Shown piece after piece: positions 1 through 10,491 of a DNA stretch of 35,740 nucleotides. Under the pieces are notes generated by a model. The model was given only the letters and a program-made list of their open reading frames with translations. It was not told where the DNA came from and searched no databases. The position numbers and the translations under genes were made by a program. The DNA lies in the NCBI GenBank assembly GCA_030267965.1, contig BRYA01000501.1, forward strand, positions 25,691 through 61,430, in the 5' to 3' direction. Origin of the DNA: Triparma columacea (lineage: Eukaryota; Sar; Bolidophyceae; Parmales; Triparmaceae). Position 1 is the stretch's first letter, and every line of letters starts with the position of its first letter.

Positions 1-13
1 CCCCCCCCCCCAG

Positions 14-609
14 CTCTTGCAGCTGACAAGATGTCAATGGCTTCCGAGGGTCTAGCGGGAATGTCCTCGGCCATGGGAGTCGTGCCCTTCACCTTCACCC
101 CCACCCTCTCTACCGAGCTCGATTCCTTCAAGTCAGGTTCAAAGCATTTCGTCTCAATGGCCGTCGAGCCGGGCTGCAAGATCGGCTTATCGCCTGGTTA
201 CAAGTCCATAACCTCTCCCCCAAACATCTCTGGATTGGTCGGTTCCGGTTCCTTAACGGAGCACGTGGACTCCTCAACCCCCTCCTTCTGCGTGGTCCGG
301 TGCGTAGGAAACGCGGGCTCGGAACCCGTTGTTAAGTTCGTATACGTCTGCCCGGAGGGCAGCATGGTGAAGGCCAAGATGCAGGCGTCAACCGCGAAAT
401 CCTCAGCCCTCTCAAACCTCCGTTCCCTTGGCCTGGAGATCTCTGATAAGGTGGAGGTCTGTGAGGCTGACGAGGTTGATGAGGCAATCAAACCAAAGGG
501 GGAGGAGGAGGGGGCGACGAGCAAGGCGGCGGAGATTAATCATATGAAACCGAAAAGGAAGGGGAGGGGGAAGGCGAGGATTGCGAAATTTAACTTTGAC
601 GACGCGTGA
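14..609 (+). CDS. ADF-H domain protein, twinfilin-like (C-terminal exon, 5' partial)
   Basis: This is the last exon of an actin-binding protein of the ADF/cofilin-homology class, probably twinfilin, which binds actin monomers and caps filament ends. The window opens with a run of C ending in CAG (bases 1-13), which looks like a 3' splice site. The frame is open across it, so the ATG at 31 is probably internal. The visible part (about 195 residues) has a beta-rich region, then a core 'VVKFVYVCPEG' followed by 'KAKMQASTAKSSALSNL' and 'KVEVCEADEVDE'. This matches the F-actin-binding helix region of ADF-H domains and its following strand. The basic end ('KPKRKGRGKARI') resembles the Lys/Arg/Gly-rich tail after the second ADF-H domain of twinfilins. 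The first ADF-H domain would lie left of the window. It converges with the AMP deaminase gene, 130 bases away. The ADF-H call is fairly sure; the twinfilin call is tentative. Confidence 0.6.
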
Positions 610-739
610 AAAAGAGAGAGAGAGAGGAAAAAGGATAGAGGGGGGTGGGAGAAGGGAAGTAGAACTTCGAGGAGAAGAAGAGAAGCCGAGTATAGAAAGC
701 CTGATGTTTGCTGCAAAAAGCTTCACCCCTTCTTAATCT

Positions 740-2776
740 TCACCCCTTAAGTTCCTTCCACTCCTCTTCGAGTCTCTCCCTTCTATAATCTAATCTCATT
801 TTCGGAATATTAGTTTTATCAGGTTGATCCTCCCCCTTCACCCCCCTATTATACATATCCTTTAACTCCCCCTCACAAAACGCAGCCAGACATGAGTACC
901 TAGCGATCTCACAAACGTCAATACTACTAAGGTCAAAGCTATGCTTCGCCGTCGCGTACTCCTCCAATAAAGGCGTAGGTGTACTGTGGAACATAAGTGG
1001 ATCGTCCGTCGTCAACGCTACACAAAGACCGCGCTTGAAGAACGTAGGGAACGGGTTGTCCCGATACTTCAAAAATAGCACAGAGTTCGATATCGGGCTC
1101 ACGCCAATCGGGACCTGAGCTAGGTAATATAGGTACTCGAGGACGGGCTCGAGGGCGAGGTTTATACCGTGGGATATACCGTCGCAGAAGAGGAAGGCGG
1201 CGGCAAGGTGGTGGGTAGGGCCGGCCTCACCAGCGTGGGGACGGACCTGGATGGGGTTGAGTGACCTTTGAGTAAGCCTGTTCAACTTGGATACGTTTAC
1301 GTGCATGTAATGATGATAATATGACCAGGGTGGGTTGGTTGTTGATGTCCACTCATTAGGAGGTGGGAGGCCGGAGATGTCGAAACTGTCCTCCTTGCTC
1401 TCGTCGTCAACAGAGTCAAGCATTCGGAGCTTAGGGAGAATGTAAGCCATATCTGAGCCGGAATCAGGAGGCTCACGGGCGGCCTGGAAAAGAGGCTCGA
1501 AGAAATTACTCAGCATCTCACCGAAGCTACCCACCATCCCAAGCTTCCTCCAGATAGGGTAAACCCTCGGCAGTTGAACGGCCAGGAGCGTTGAGCTTAT
1601 GGACTTGTCGATCTCCCACCTCCTGTACCACTTGGCAAGTGCGGACCATCCGCTAAGGTTGTTGCCGTAGACAGAGAAGCGTGCCTCGAGGAAAGCTTCC
1701 GCCTCGTCGCGTGCAATTTCCGCGCACTGTTTAGTGAGGTCAAAGAGGTACTGCGACAGGATAAAGGTGAGATAATCTTCTGGCGTCGCTTCGCTCCTCC
1801 TCCGATCCTCACTTACCTCCCCCTCCATGTCCTCCGTGCCTAGGAATAGTTTCTTCAATGCCCTCGACCCTAGTGGTGTGAATCCCTTATTGAAGTTCGC
1901 GAAGTTAGCGAACATGTTATGGTTGCCCTGTAGTTTGTCCATCTGGCTTTTGTCTGGCGTGAACCCGTTCTCCAGCATGGTCTCCCCAACCGTGACCTCC
2001 TTCCCGTCCTTAACAAAGTGCACTCTCTCCTTATCTCTGTGGTATATCTTGTGCATATAACTGCTCAGTTGCTTAGGCGTCATCATCGCGCTATTATGCA
2101 AGTGCGTGTCGACCTTCGGGACCGTAAGAAAGTCCCCCCCCAGCCCCTGCTGCTCAACCATCTCCTTGTCCCTGCTCTCTAAACTCCAGACGTTGTACTT
2201 GGACTCTAGGAGCCCGAGTCTGACGCGGCAGAAGGCGGCGACGTCGGGGTTCTTGGCGAGGGACCATACCTTCCTTAAATCGTTGGCTGTAGAGTCGGAT
2301 GGTAAAGCAAGAACTGTACCACTCCCATCGTCATCCTCACCCTCGATCCCCATCTTCCTCGTCGCCCTGTACTTCTCCCTAATATCCAGAACCTCAAGCA
2401 GCGCATCACAGATCTCTTTATGAGGTCCAATCCTAACCCCATGCCCCTCCTTGTTCTGTCCTTTATTCTTAATCAAATCACTCCTAATCCTCTCGACTTC
2501 ATCCTTACCTCTATCCTCCCTATTATGTCCAGATGCATATAGCTCGGGGTCGTAACCTAGAGCGTCCCAGAGGTCAACACCGCAGCATTGCTTTACGGCG
2601 CGTTGGGTGTGGAGAGCCTTCTTCAAGTTAGACCAACCCTGTTTTGGGGAGGGAAGAAGGGGGGGGGCAGGAAAAGGGGGTCAGGGTTAGAGTGCGTTGA
2701 AATTTTGAAATAACAGGTCAACCGAAAGGTATGGTGTAACAGCGTTTTTGAACGGTTCGGCAGAGGAACAGTGCAT
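740..2776 (-). CDS. AMPD: AMP deaminase
   Basis: The enzyme hydrolyses AMP to IMP and ammonia in the purine nucleotide cycle. The metallo-dependent hydrolase fold is clear. 'VPKVDTHLHNSAMM' holds the first zinc-binding His pair, 'HAGEAGP' the His and catalytic Glu, and 'ALTTDDPLMFH' the late Asp pair. Segments typical of the AMP branch are present ('LDSVDDESK', 'NPPWSYYHHYMHVN', 'EYLYYLAQVPIGVSPISNSVLF'). The main exon is 740-2638. Its 3' splice site is CAG at 2641-2639 after a C/T-rich tract. A short upstream exon (2776-2723, ATG at 2776) ends at a GT donor and joins in phase, giving about 650 residues. A further leader exon ending at GTAAGT (2867-2862) is likely. Other family members often have a long variable N-terminus, which is missing here. 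It is transcribed divergently from Vps34. The family call is certain; the start is tentative. Confidence 0.9.
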
Positions 2777-3170
2777 TGAGAGAGGTTTTCTGGAACTTGA
2801 TAATGGTCGGTCGGTTGCAACAGGTTGTGTTATTTTTTCCTTCTTTGTACATCATGCCGGAACTTACCTTGCCGGGTTGAGACAACTTGCGAGGGATGCC
2901 TTCCATCGTGGGTTCGGAGGCTGATGTTTTCATGTATTTCAAACCTTTACAGCAACTGATTGAATGATTTGGCTCGGGTGCTGATTTCTTCTCAATCTAT
3001 CCTGGTCTGGCTCCTGGACTTGTCTCAAATCTTCCCAAACTCTCAGAACTGGCATATTTAGCCCACATTCCTTGCTATACACTAACGTATATAAGTAGAT
3101 ATAGCTGTAGATACATACATATATACACACACACACTACATACACATACACATCCACATATACACACACA
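2777..3170. promoter_or_regulatory. Divergent promoter region between AMP deaminase and Vps34
   Basis: About 390 bases separate two divergent starts and must hold both promoters. On the minus strand a probable 5' leader exon ends in AAG|GTAAGT (donor at 2867), with an acceptor CAG just before 2798. The plus-strand side (about 3085-3170) is a run of TA/CA dinucleotides (ATATATACACACACAC, with CATACA interruptions) that reaches the Vps34 ATG. I see no coding sequence beyond the leader exon. Confidence 0.5.
3121..3170. repeat. CA/TA-rich simple repeat in the Vps34 leader
   Basis: The bases are almost only A, C and T, as imperfect (CA)n and (TA)n tracts such as ACACACACACAC and ACATACACATACACA, ending at the ATG at 3171. 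It is probably the 5' untranslated leader or core promoter of the kinase gene. It also generates long meaningless open frames on the opposite strand. Confidence 0.8.
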
Positions 3171-6100
3171 ATGAATGATACAAACACAACACCATCACGA
3201 GGAGGAGGAGGAGGTGCTGGTGGAGGTACTCAAAGAAGCCCTCAAACTTTCAATCAAACAAAGAGTCAAACAGACAATCAAAGTATATCAGGCAATACAG
3301 CCAATAGATCAAATAGATCACCTGTTCCTAATAAAGACAACAGAGGAGACAACAGAGGAGACAACAGGGGAAACACTCCTTCCAAGAAACAAGGAGTAAA
3401 GCTGTTACACACACACACACACCAAGTGAATGAAGGAAAGTACACTGGCTATCGTTACATCCTAAGCTCTGATCTACCCATTGAAATGTTCCTAACTCTT
3501 TCACTACACGTAACAAACTCCTCATCTACAAACACATCCACAAACACATCCTCATCCTCCTCCATATTCTCCAACCCAACATTCTCAAACCCTTCCTCTC
3601 CGAATTTCAATGGCTGGGATATAACGCTAATAACACACTACTGTGAGCTATCCCCATGCTACAGAAAGACACTTGATATGACTGATATGGAGGTTGAGGA
3701 TGACCTAGTTTATAATAGAGACGAGGGTGTCATTGTACCCAGCAGTGACGAGGAGAGGGGAGGGGGAAGAAGGTGAGATAGGTGTGGGGGTGGGTGTAGG
3801 GGGAGGATTTCTTCATCACTGTGCACGCTATTTTGACAACCAAATAAAACACCCAAAACAAAACACAAACCCCTCACCACCTCCCTCCCCCCCATACCCC
3901 ACAAGCAGGAAAAGGTACAAGACAGTGCTAACCTTCCCAATAGCCGTTCGCGACTTAGGTCTCGACGCTCAACTCCGTGTCAGGTATCGCGTTCCCTCCT
4001 CCATGTTTGGTGACTATCACGACAACTTAAGTTCTGACGATGATGAATTTCGAGTATCGTATGTAAAAATATGGGACTCACAGGGGAGGATTAAACAAGG
4101 GGAATACAAAGTTGAAGGAGGAGAGAGAGTTGAAACGTCGAAGGAAGACTTGGCGGAGGAATTGAGGGAGAACGATTATTGGCTTGATGGGATTACTAGG
4201 GAAAGATTTAAGGATGTTACCATGGAAGGGGGAATGGAGGGACTGGAACAAGGTGAGAATATATGGAGGCGGTTTTTTCCCCAAGGCGATTTAGCTGTGA
4301 AAGGTTTCCCACTCACCAAACCCCCAACGACTCAAATCCCTTGCTACCCCCCCCCCCCACACACACCTCCAGATTGTCTCTCGTCCTCCCCCAGTTTCTC
4401 AGTAACCTTAAAATTCCCCGACTTCAACACACCCGTAGTATTCTCCTCCCCAACCTCACCACACCCCCACCACCACCACCACCACCATCATCATACTACG
4501 AACAACACTCAAACACTACAAACAAACCGTAGGGTAGTTAACTACGCATATGCGTTAAAGAAACTCGCACTCGCATCTAGAATAAGGTCCGTATTAGAGA
4601 GCGATGACGGTGGTTTTAGGGGCAATGGTTTCGGAGGAGGTGTTGGTGGGGGGGGGTTGAGAATGTGGGTTTACGAAGACAGGGGAGGACAGGGAGGGGA
4701 AAGGACACACGGAGGGGGGGGGATAAAATTAAGCAAGGGTGCGAGGGTTAGGTTGGTTAACTATTACAACGAAGTAATCAGAAGTATCGAGGGTACGATC
4801 ATGTGTGATGTTGTGGAGGAGAAAGAAACCTCGGTATGCGAGGAGAAGTACAGGCTCCTAAGCCGAGAGGGTATCAGAGGTATGGTTGACACTAGCTTGA
4901 AACCTGACATTGGACAGAAGGAGGAGATTAGAAGGATCCTGGCTAGACCGAGCGACTATTTAACTACGGAAGAGAAGGACCTTATTTGGAGATTCAGGTT
5001 CTCACTTGTTGACGATAAGAGGGCGCTGTCAAAGTTCCTACTGAGCGTTGATTGGAGACAGGCGAACGAGGTTATACAGGCATCCGAGCTACTAAACCAG
5101 TGGAGAAAACGTGCACCTATCGATATTACAGACTCCCTTAAACTACTAAGCGGCGCGGAAGGCTTCAGAAGGACTATTGTTAGGGATTACGCGGTGGAGA
5201 CACTAGAGCAGTGCACTGACCAGGCGCTTTCGATGTTCTTGCTCCAGCTAGTCATGGCCATCAAGTACGAGGTATTCGAGGAGGAGGAGGAATCGGACGA
5301 GGATGAGGAGGAGGGTAACACAGACGCAGAGGGTGAGGGGGAGGCAATTGAGGTACCAAAGGTACAAGTTGGGACGCTGGGGAGGTTCCTTATCAAGAGA
5401 GCAATGACGTCGACGGCGCTGGCTAACTACCTGTTCTGGTACCTTATTGTTGAGTGCGAAGACCCGACATACGGAGTTTACTACAAGGCGGTGTTTGAAG
5501 CACTCAAGGCTGAAATGGCGAAGACGTCTATGGAGGGGAGGGATAAGTACAACAGCGTTAGCAGCGAGAGGGGTAGCCTATCAACGGCACAGGGTGCGGG
5601 GTCCGGGCAGACTGGGGGGGGAGGAGGGCAACAGGACAAACACCATGATAACGTGTTTACGGGGGTGTTCAAGAAAATGACGGACGCGCTGCAGGGGAGC
5701 GAACATTTGGCGGCAATTACTATGCAAACTACGGGGGGGACGGGGAACAGGAGGTCCTCGGACGGGGCGGGGACGATGCTAGGACTCTTCCAGGAACAGT
5801 GCCAGTTCTTTATGGGGATCATGGAGGAGCAGATCCGAGCAAGAGACTCAAAGGGGAAGAAGGCGCAGAAGGAATCGGCACTTAAGAAGAACCTTGCTAA
5901 GTACACCAACGTCTCGGGGAGGGTCGGACTACTCCCGGTTCCACTTTGCCCGGAGGTCGAGGTATTAGGGGTCAAGGCTGACGGGTGCTTCATGTTCAGA
6001 TCGGCGCTTTACCCAGCTGTTGTCACATTCAAAAAACAGCCCGATGAGACCATATTAAGAGAGGAGGTTCGAAGGAGGAAGGCTGAGATGACGAGGAGGA

Positions 6101-7053
6101 CGAGCCTTAACAACAAGAAATTTTCCGAGCTCCTAGGGGAGAAGAAGGACCTCGACGGCAACATGGTGTCTGGATCGTCAGGCCGAGATAACAGGAAGAG
6201 CCGTTCCATAAAGGGTCTAGCCGCCGAGGTGAAGCAGCTCCCACCAACCAACACGTCAACCATAGCTAGCAGGGCGCTCAACGAGGAGTACAGCGTTATC
6301 TTCAAGTCAGGAGACGACCTAAGGCAGGACCAGCTTATCATCGTTATGATCAGACTCTTCGACAGCCTCCTAAAGGCCGAGGGCCTCGACCTCTGCCTTA
6401 CCCCATACTCCATCCTAGCGACGTCGCCAACGACGGGACTCGTGGAATTCGTCAAAGGCTCCATGCCGATTTCGGCGGTTTTGGCGAAACACGGGAACAT
6501 ACAGGAGTTCTTTCAGGCCACTAACCAACTCGAGGATATACCGAACGTCCGTGAGACTTACATACGTTCCTGCGCTGGTTACTGTGTTATAACTTACATC
6601 CTAGGTATCGGAGACCGTCATTTAGACAACATCATGATGCTACCGCAAGGGAGGTTCTTCCATATTGATTTCGGGTTTATTTTCGGTCGTGACCCTAAGC
6701 CAATGCCCCCGGCGTTCAGACTTACTCAGTCAATGGTTGATGGATTCGGGGGGGAGGAAGGGTTCAGGAAATTCAAGAGACTTTGCGGGCAGGTTTACAA
6801 TCTGCTAAGAAGGAGCGCTGGACTTGTTATCAATTTGCTGCACTTATCGAAGGAGGGTTCCGTCCCTGATCTGTCATACCACCCAACGCTTACAGCGAAT
6901 GAAGTGATCGAGAAGGTGGAGGAGAAGTTTAGACTTGACCTTAATGACGAACAGGCGGAAGCTTTCTTTAGCGGACTTATTGGGGAATGCGTGGGGGCAC
7001 TCGCACCGAGGGTACTGGAGGTATTCCATCAGATTGCTGTGGCGAGAAGGTAA
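3171..7053 (+). CDS. VPS34: Class III phosphatidylinositol 3-kinase (Vps34-like)
   Basis: It makes PI3P from phosphatidylinositol on endosomes and autophagosomes. Two exons join in phase: 3171-3772, donor GTGAGA at 3773, acceptor CAG at 3906-3908, and 3909-7053. The product has 1248 residues, against about 890 in yeast or human. The excess is low-complexity insertion in the N-terminal C2 region: DNRG repeats, Ser/Thr/Asn tracts, a nine-His run and Gly-rich stretches. The helical domain lies at about 515-720 and carries an acidic insert (EEEEESDEDEEE). The catalytic domain has 'FKSGDDLRQDQ' from residue 999, the catalytic loop GDRHLDN at 1102-1108 and DFG at 1121-1123. The end, 'KFRLDLNDEQAEAFFSGLIG', is the class III C-terminal helix. 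'SCAGYCVITYILGIGDRHLD' favours class III over classes I and II. It converges with the CRAL-TRIO gene, 53 bases away. Confidence 0.93.
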
Positions 7054-7106
7054 CAATAGACTAAGAGAAAGGGGGGGTAAACCTTGTTCAAATAAGATTT
7101 GCAGCT

Positions 7107-7968
7107 TCATTTATTGTAACGTCCGAAAGCCTCTATAGCCGACCCTTCAATGCTTTTTAGAAGCTCCTCCTGAAAGGAGCTTCCCAAGACGGTAATCTTC
7201 TCTGTTGTGTGCTTTGGTACAAAAGGTCGTATAATTTTCCAAATATCTACGGCCATCATGTTGTTCCCGCACGATGTTATCTTAGCAATGGTTTCAGGGA
7301 AGTGTTTCGAGTTCATGCTTATCCTCTTTATCAACCTCAACGCCGAAGGCGAGAACTGGAACAAACCAATCGAGGGGTTAGAGACTATGAGGAGGTCGTG
7401 ACGCTGCATGAGACGGAAGTTTTGAAGAGACAAACGCTCGAGGAGAATCTCGAAATAACAGTCGACGTAGATGTTGGATTTTATAAGGAGGTCGCTCAAG
7501 TTTGCTCGCACAACTTTTCGGAGGTCGTAAAGTCCCACTGCGACTGAAGTGAGAAGGTTCCCTGCCCGATCCGTGGAGTTGTTGAAGCGCATTAAGCCGT
7601 CCTTAGTGCCGAACGCTTCGATTAGAGGTTGGAACATGGGCATGTCAAGGGAACGTAAGCTGCCCTTCGTCCGCTTCTGCCTTCTTGAGTGTTGCGACTA
7701 CATCAGCCACGTTGTTCTCCAACCTCCACTCAACCATATCCGCGTAAGCTAAGGCCGCGTCCTTGACGCTCCCGCTGTACCCGCGAAGAAAACGCAAGAG
7801 CTTCAGATCACTGGTGGCCTCAGGGGACGACCCACCAAGCTTTGCGCAGCATTCCATTGTACATGCTCGGAGTTGCTCTAGTTTAACTTGCTCCTCTTCT
7901 GACGCCAATTGCTGGTTTGTCTTAATGGAGGCGCCGGTGACGCCTTCTACTTGTAGGATGGCTGACAT
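7107..7968 (-). CDS. CRAL-TRIO (Sec14-like) lipid-binding protein, frame-shifted
   Basis: Sec14-like proteins bind and exchange phosphatidylinositol or other lipids between membranes. Frame one (ATG at 7968 to TGA at 7647-7645) codes the CRAL-TRIO N-terminal helices, with the typical 'LLRFLRGYSGSVKDAALAY' and 'MVEWRLENNV'. Frame two (7646-7107) codes the lipid-binding lobe, ending 'MAVDIWKIIRPFVPKHTTEKI' and 'LGSSFQEELLKSI'. Skipping one base at CCT-TGA-C (T at 7647) joins them without a gap ('LTFP' then 'DMPMFQP'), giving about 286 residues. I find no usable intron at the junction. The break may be a sequencing indel, a mutation or a programmed +1 frameshift. The frame stays open upstream to about 8095 without an ATG, so the start at 7968 is the first in-frame ATG. 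The short gap to the divergent gene at 8145 leaves little room for more exons. Confidence 0.8.
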
Positions 7969-8144
7969 TAATCTTTCGAGATTGTAAGTTTCAGGAATGT
8001 TATCAATAGACTTTAGTGATCCACGTGGGATCAAGACCAAGAAGGGGGGTGATGGTGAATGGTTGTCGATTTCACACTCTGCTTCTATAACCCTCTAATT
8101 ATATAGAACAAAAATCCGAAATCCTTCACAAACTGCCCAAAACC
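7969..8144. promoter_or_regulatory. Short divergent promoter between the CRAL-TRIO and DUF1295-fusion genes
   Basis: Only about 175 bases separate the two divergent starts. An AT-rich stretch 'CTAATTATATAGAAC' near 8095-8109 is TATA-like and lies about 40 bases upstream of the plus-strand ATG at 8145. I have no direct evidence for a transcription start. Confidence 0.3.
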
Positions 8145-10444
8145 ATGGAGGCTTCCTATTGGTCCTCGGTGGGCACTGGCGCCCTCCCCTATGGTCATGT
8201 TCATGTTTATCCTCCGGCAGGGGGCGAAGCTTCCGTGAATCAGCTCGATTTGCTTTTCTTTTCACTCACAGTCCTGACAGTAATTCACGCTTGGCAGCAG
8301 AAAAGAAAGAGGAAAGAACACTTGACCCTCGCGTTGTCGGGTTTCCTCCTTGGTTTAAGTACCGAGCAGGCTAGCTTGCGGTTCGGGGGAACGCATTGTC
8401 ATGCAAGTGGCCTGGTCCATTTCCATGAGGTGAGGAGTGATTGTTGGCAAAGGTGCAATATCGTCGTTCATGCGGAGCCAACACCATTAGTCCTTCTGTC
8501 TCATAACCCCCAATACGTCATTCTCTGGATGACATTTGCTTTGCCCACCACAGTGCAGCTCGCTGAATTCTGTTCTCTTTTACTGCCCTTGGGTTTACAT
8601 TGGGATCACCGGAGCCAGAAGATTGGTTTCCAAGACAAGCTGGGCCTTCCCATTCGTCGCTGGTACGCTTTTCTTTGGAATGTGTGGGGTTTATGAGAGC
8701 CAAGGGCCAATGATGGGGTGGTGGCTTTGGCCAAAGCCCGACATGATAGTGAAAGCTGGGTGTACCATTTGGCAGAATGGGGACCTCAACGACGACACTC
8801 GAGGCTTGATTTCGTCGAAACACGCGTACGATGCGCTATTCACGCGCGTCCACGGATGTCCGGCCCTTGCACCTTACTTCCACTTCGCCTTCGGTTGGGG
8901 GATTGCAAAAGCATATCAGCTCACCTCGTTTAAAGGCAACCCCGTCCTGCTCGCATTCATTGGTCCTGCACTTGGAATGGTTTGGGATCCCCCCGTTAGG
9001 ATCCTTGTTAATCTTTTTGGCATTGACCAGACAGGTGCCGCGGCCTCAATCATGATGATCGGAATCCTTCTACCTCTCATTGTCGGTCCCAACCTTTCGA
9101 TGTTCAACAAAGCCAACGCAGACTACCTCCTGTTCTCAATTCCTCTCATCAATAGCCTTTTCTTCGCTTACAACGCCGTATTTGGCTTTGGCAAGGAGGT
9201 GAGAGGAGCGAGGGGAGGATTGAAAAGGGCAATGGCAGAGCTATGAGGGGGGAGAAATGCTAAACCCTTGACGCACTACCCCCCCTCCGCCCCCCCCCCC
9301 CCCACCCCAGGTAATCCCTCCCAACTTGAAAATCTTTGTCGTGACGCTAAGCCTGGCTGCAGTCCTATTTTACGGAAGGGCCTTCTCAGTGATAGGAACT
9401 GCCCCAAAGGCCCAAGCTGTGGGCCCAATTTATAAAGGCAACGGCGGATGGCTCGACAAGCTTCAAAAGGGCGCCCACGCATCCGAATTAGATCATACCA
9501 ATACGTCGCCATATTTCTTCATGTTTTTGACGGTCATTCAGCCTCCTGCCTGCATTGCGATCGCAAATTTGCTCGGAGTAGGTTATGAGTTCGCAGTCAT
9601 TCCAATCGCTTCCCATACCATCATGTTCTTCGTGTCGCATTATATCCTCGGAACTTGCAAGTACTTTGACATGACCGGCGAGATTACTTTCTTCCCGCTC
9701 CTTCTTTATTCCCATTTCACATACGCTTCTAATGCTGCTTCAAGCCATGTGCTCACCACGGTTTTGGCTCTCATATGGTGCGCTCGCTTGGGTTTTTTCC
9801 TGGGGTGGAGGATAATGAAGAGGGGTTCAGATTGGCGATTTGACAAGCTGATGAAAGCCCCTGCCTACAATTGTTTCGGATGGGTTTCTCAGGGCACTTG
9901 GATCTTCCTCCAGGGAATGTGCGTCTGGAAAAGTCACGTTGGTGAGGGTGGCACGTTGAGTGCCTTCAATTGCGTTGGTATCGTTGTTTGGGCCGTTGGC
10001 ATTTCTATCGAGCACACCGCCGACATGCAGAAGACGAGGTGGAACTCAAATATTCGTTCGGGAAGGCAAAGTACTTGGATCTCTGAGGGTCTCTGGTACT
10101 ACTCTCGTCACCCAAATTTCTTTGGTGAGATGACAAACTGGCTTGGGCTTTGGCTGGCGTCCGGTACGGGAGCAATTGGATTCATCAGCTCATTCTGGTC
10201 GTGGTTCTTCCTTGTCTTCACTTCTCTTATGTTATTGGAAAAACGCATTGATAAGAAGTTCGAGGGAAGAGACGACTACGAAAAGTACAAATCCATGACG
10301 AACGTCTTGATTCCATGGTTCAAAGCGGAGAAGGAGAAGTCGGAGAAGACATTGCAGAAGAAGGTGACCAAGGTTTCGAGACGTGCTTCAAGCCGGGGTC
10401 CGAGTAAGAGCGCTAGCAAGAGGAAGGGTGCCGTGGCTAAGTGA
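8145..10444 (+). CDS. Two-domain multi-pass membrane protein with C-terminal DUF1295 (steroid 5-alpha-reductase-like) domain
   Basis: Three exons are supported by splice sites and phase: 8145-8429 (donor GTGAGG), 8554-9198 (acceptor CCCACCACAG, donor GTGAGA) and 9311-10444 (acceptor after a long C tract). All junctions are phase 0, giving 687 residues. The first 310 residues form an unrecognised membrane domain with about seven hydrophobic segments. It has a His/Cys-rich loop 'GTHCHASGLVHFHE' and, right after the first junction, 'CSSLNSVLFYCPWVYIGITG'. The rest is a DUF1295 domain of the 5-alpha-reductase/ICMT-like membrane fold, with 'SEGLWYYSRHPNFFGEMTNW' and 'LLEKRIDKKFEGRDDYEKYK', then a basic tail. 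DUF1295 proteins are thought to be NADPH-dependent lipid reductases; the substrate here is unknown. The DUF1295 exon has no ATG before its first membrane segment, which argues against a separate gene. If the last intron is retained, the frame stops at 9246 and yields a 325-residue N-terminal form. Confidence 0.75.
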
Positions 10445-10491
10445 GAGACTACTTTTCTCAAAACGAAGAGGTTTTTAACTACGTACAGCAA

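Noticed and set aside
2939..3187. Val/Tyr/Ile-rich minus-strand open frame
   Set aside because: It is a translation of the CA/TA simple repeat in the Vps34 leader.
8145..8696. 183-residue protein ending at 8696
   Set aside because: GTGAGG at 8430 and CCCACCACAG at 8553 define an intron whose removal restores 'CSSLNSVLFYCPW' in frame. The tail in the original frame is read-through.
9326..10444. Separate DUF1295 gene starting at 9326
   Set aside because: The codon at 9326 is TTG and no ATG precedes the first membrane segment. A phase-0 splice from 9198 to 9311 explains the frame better.
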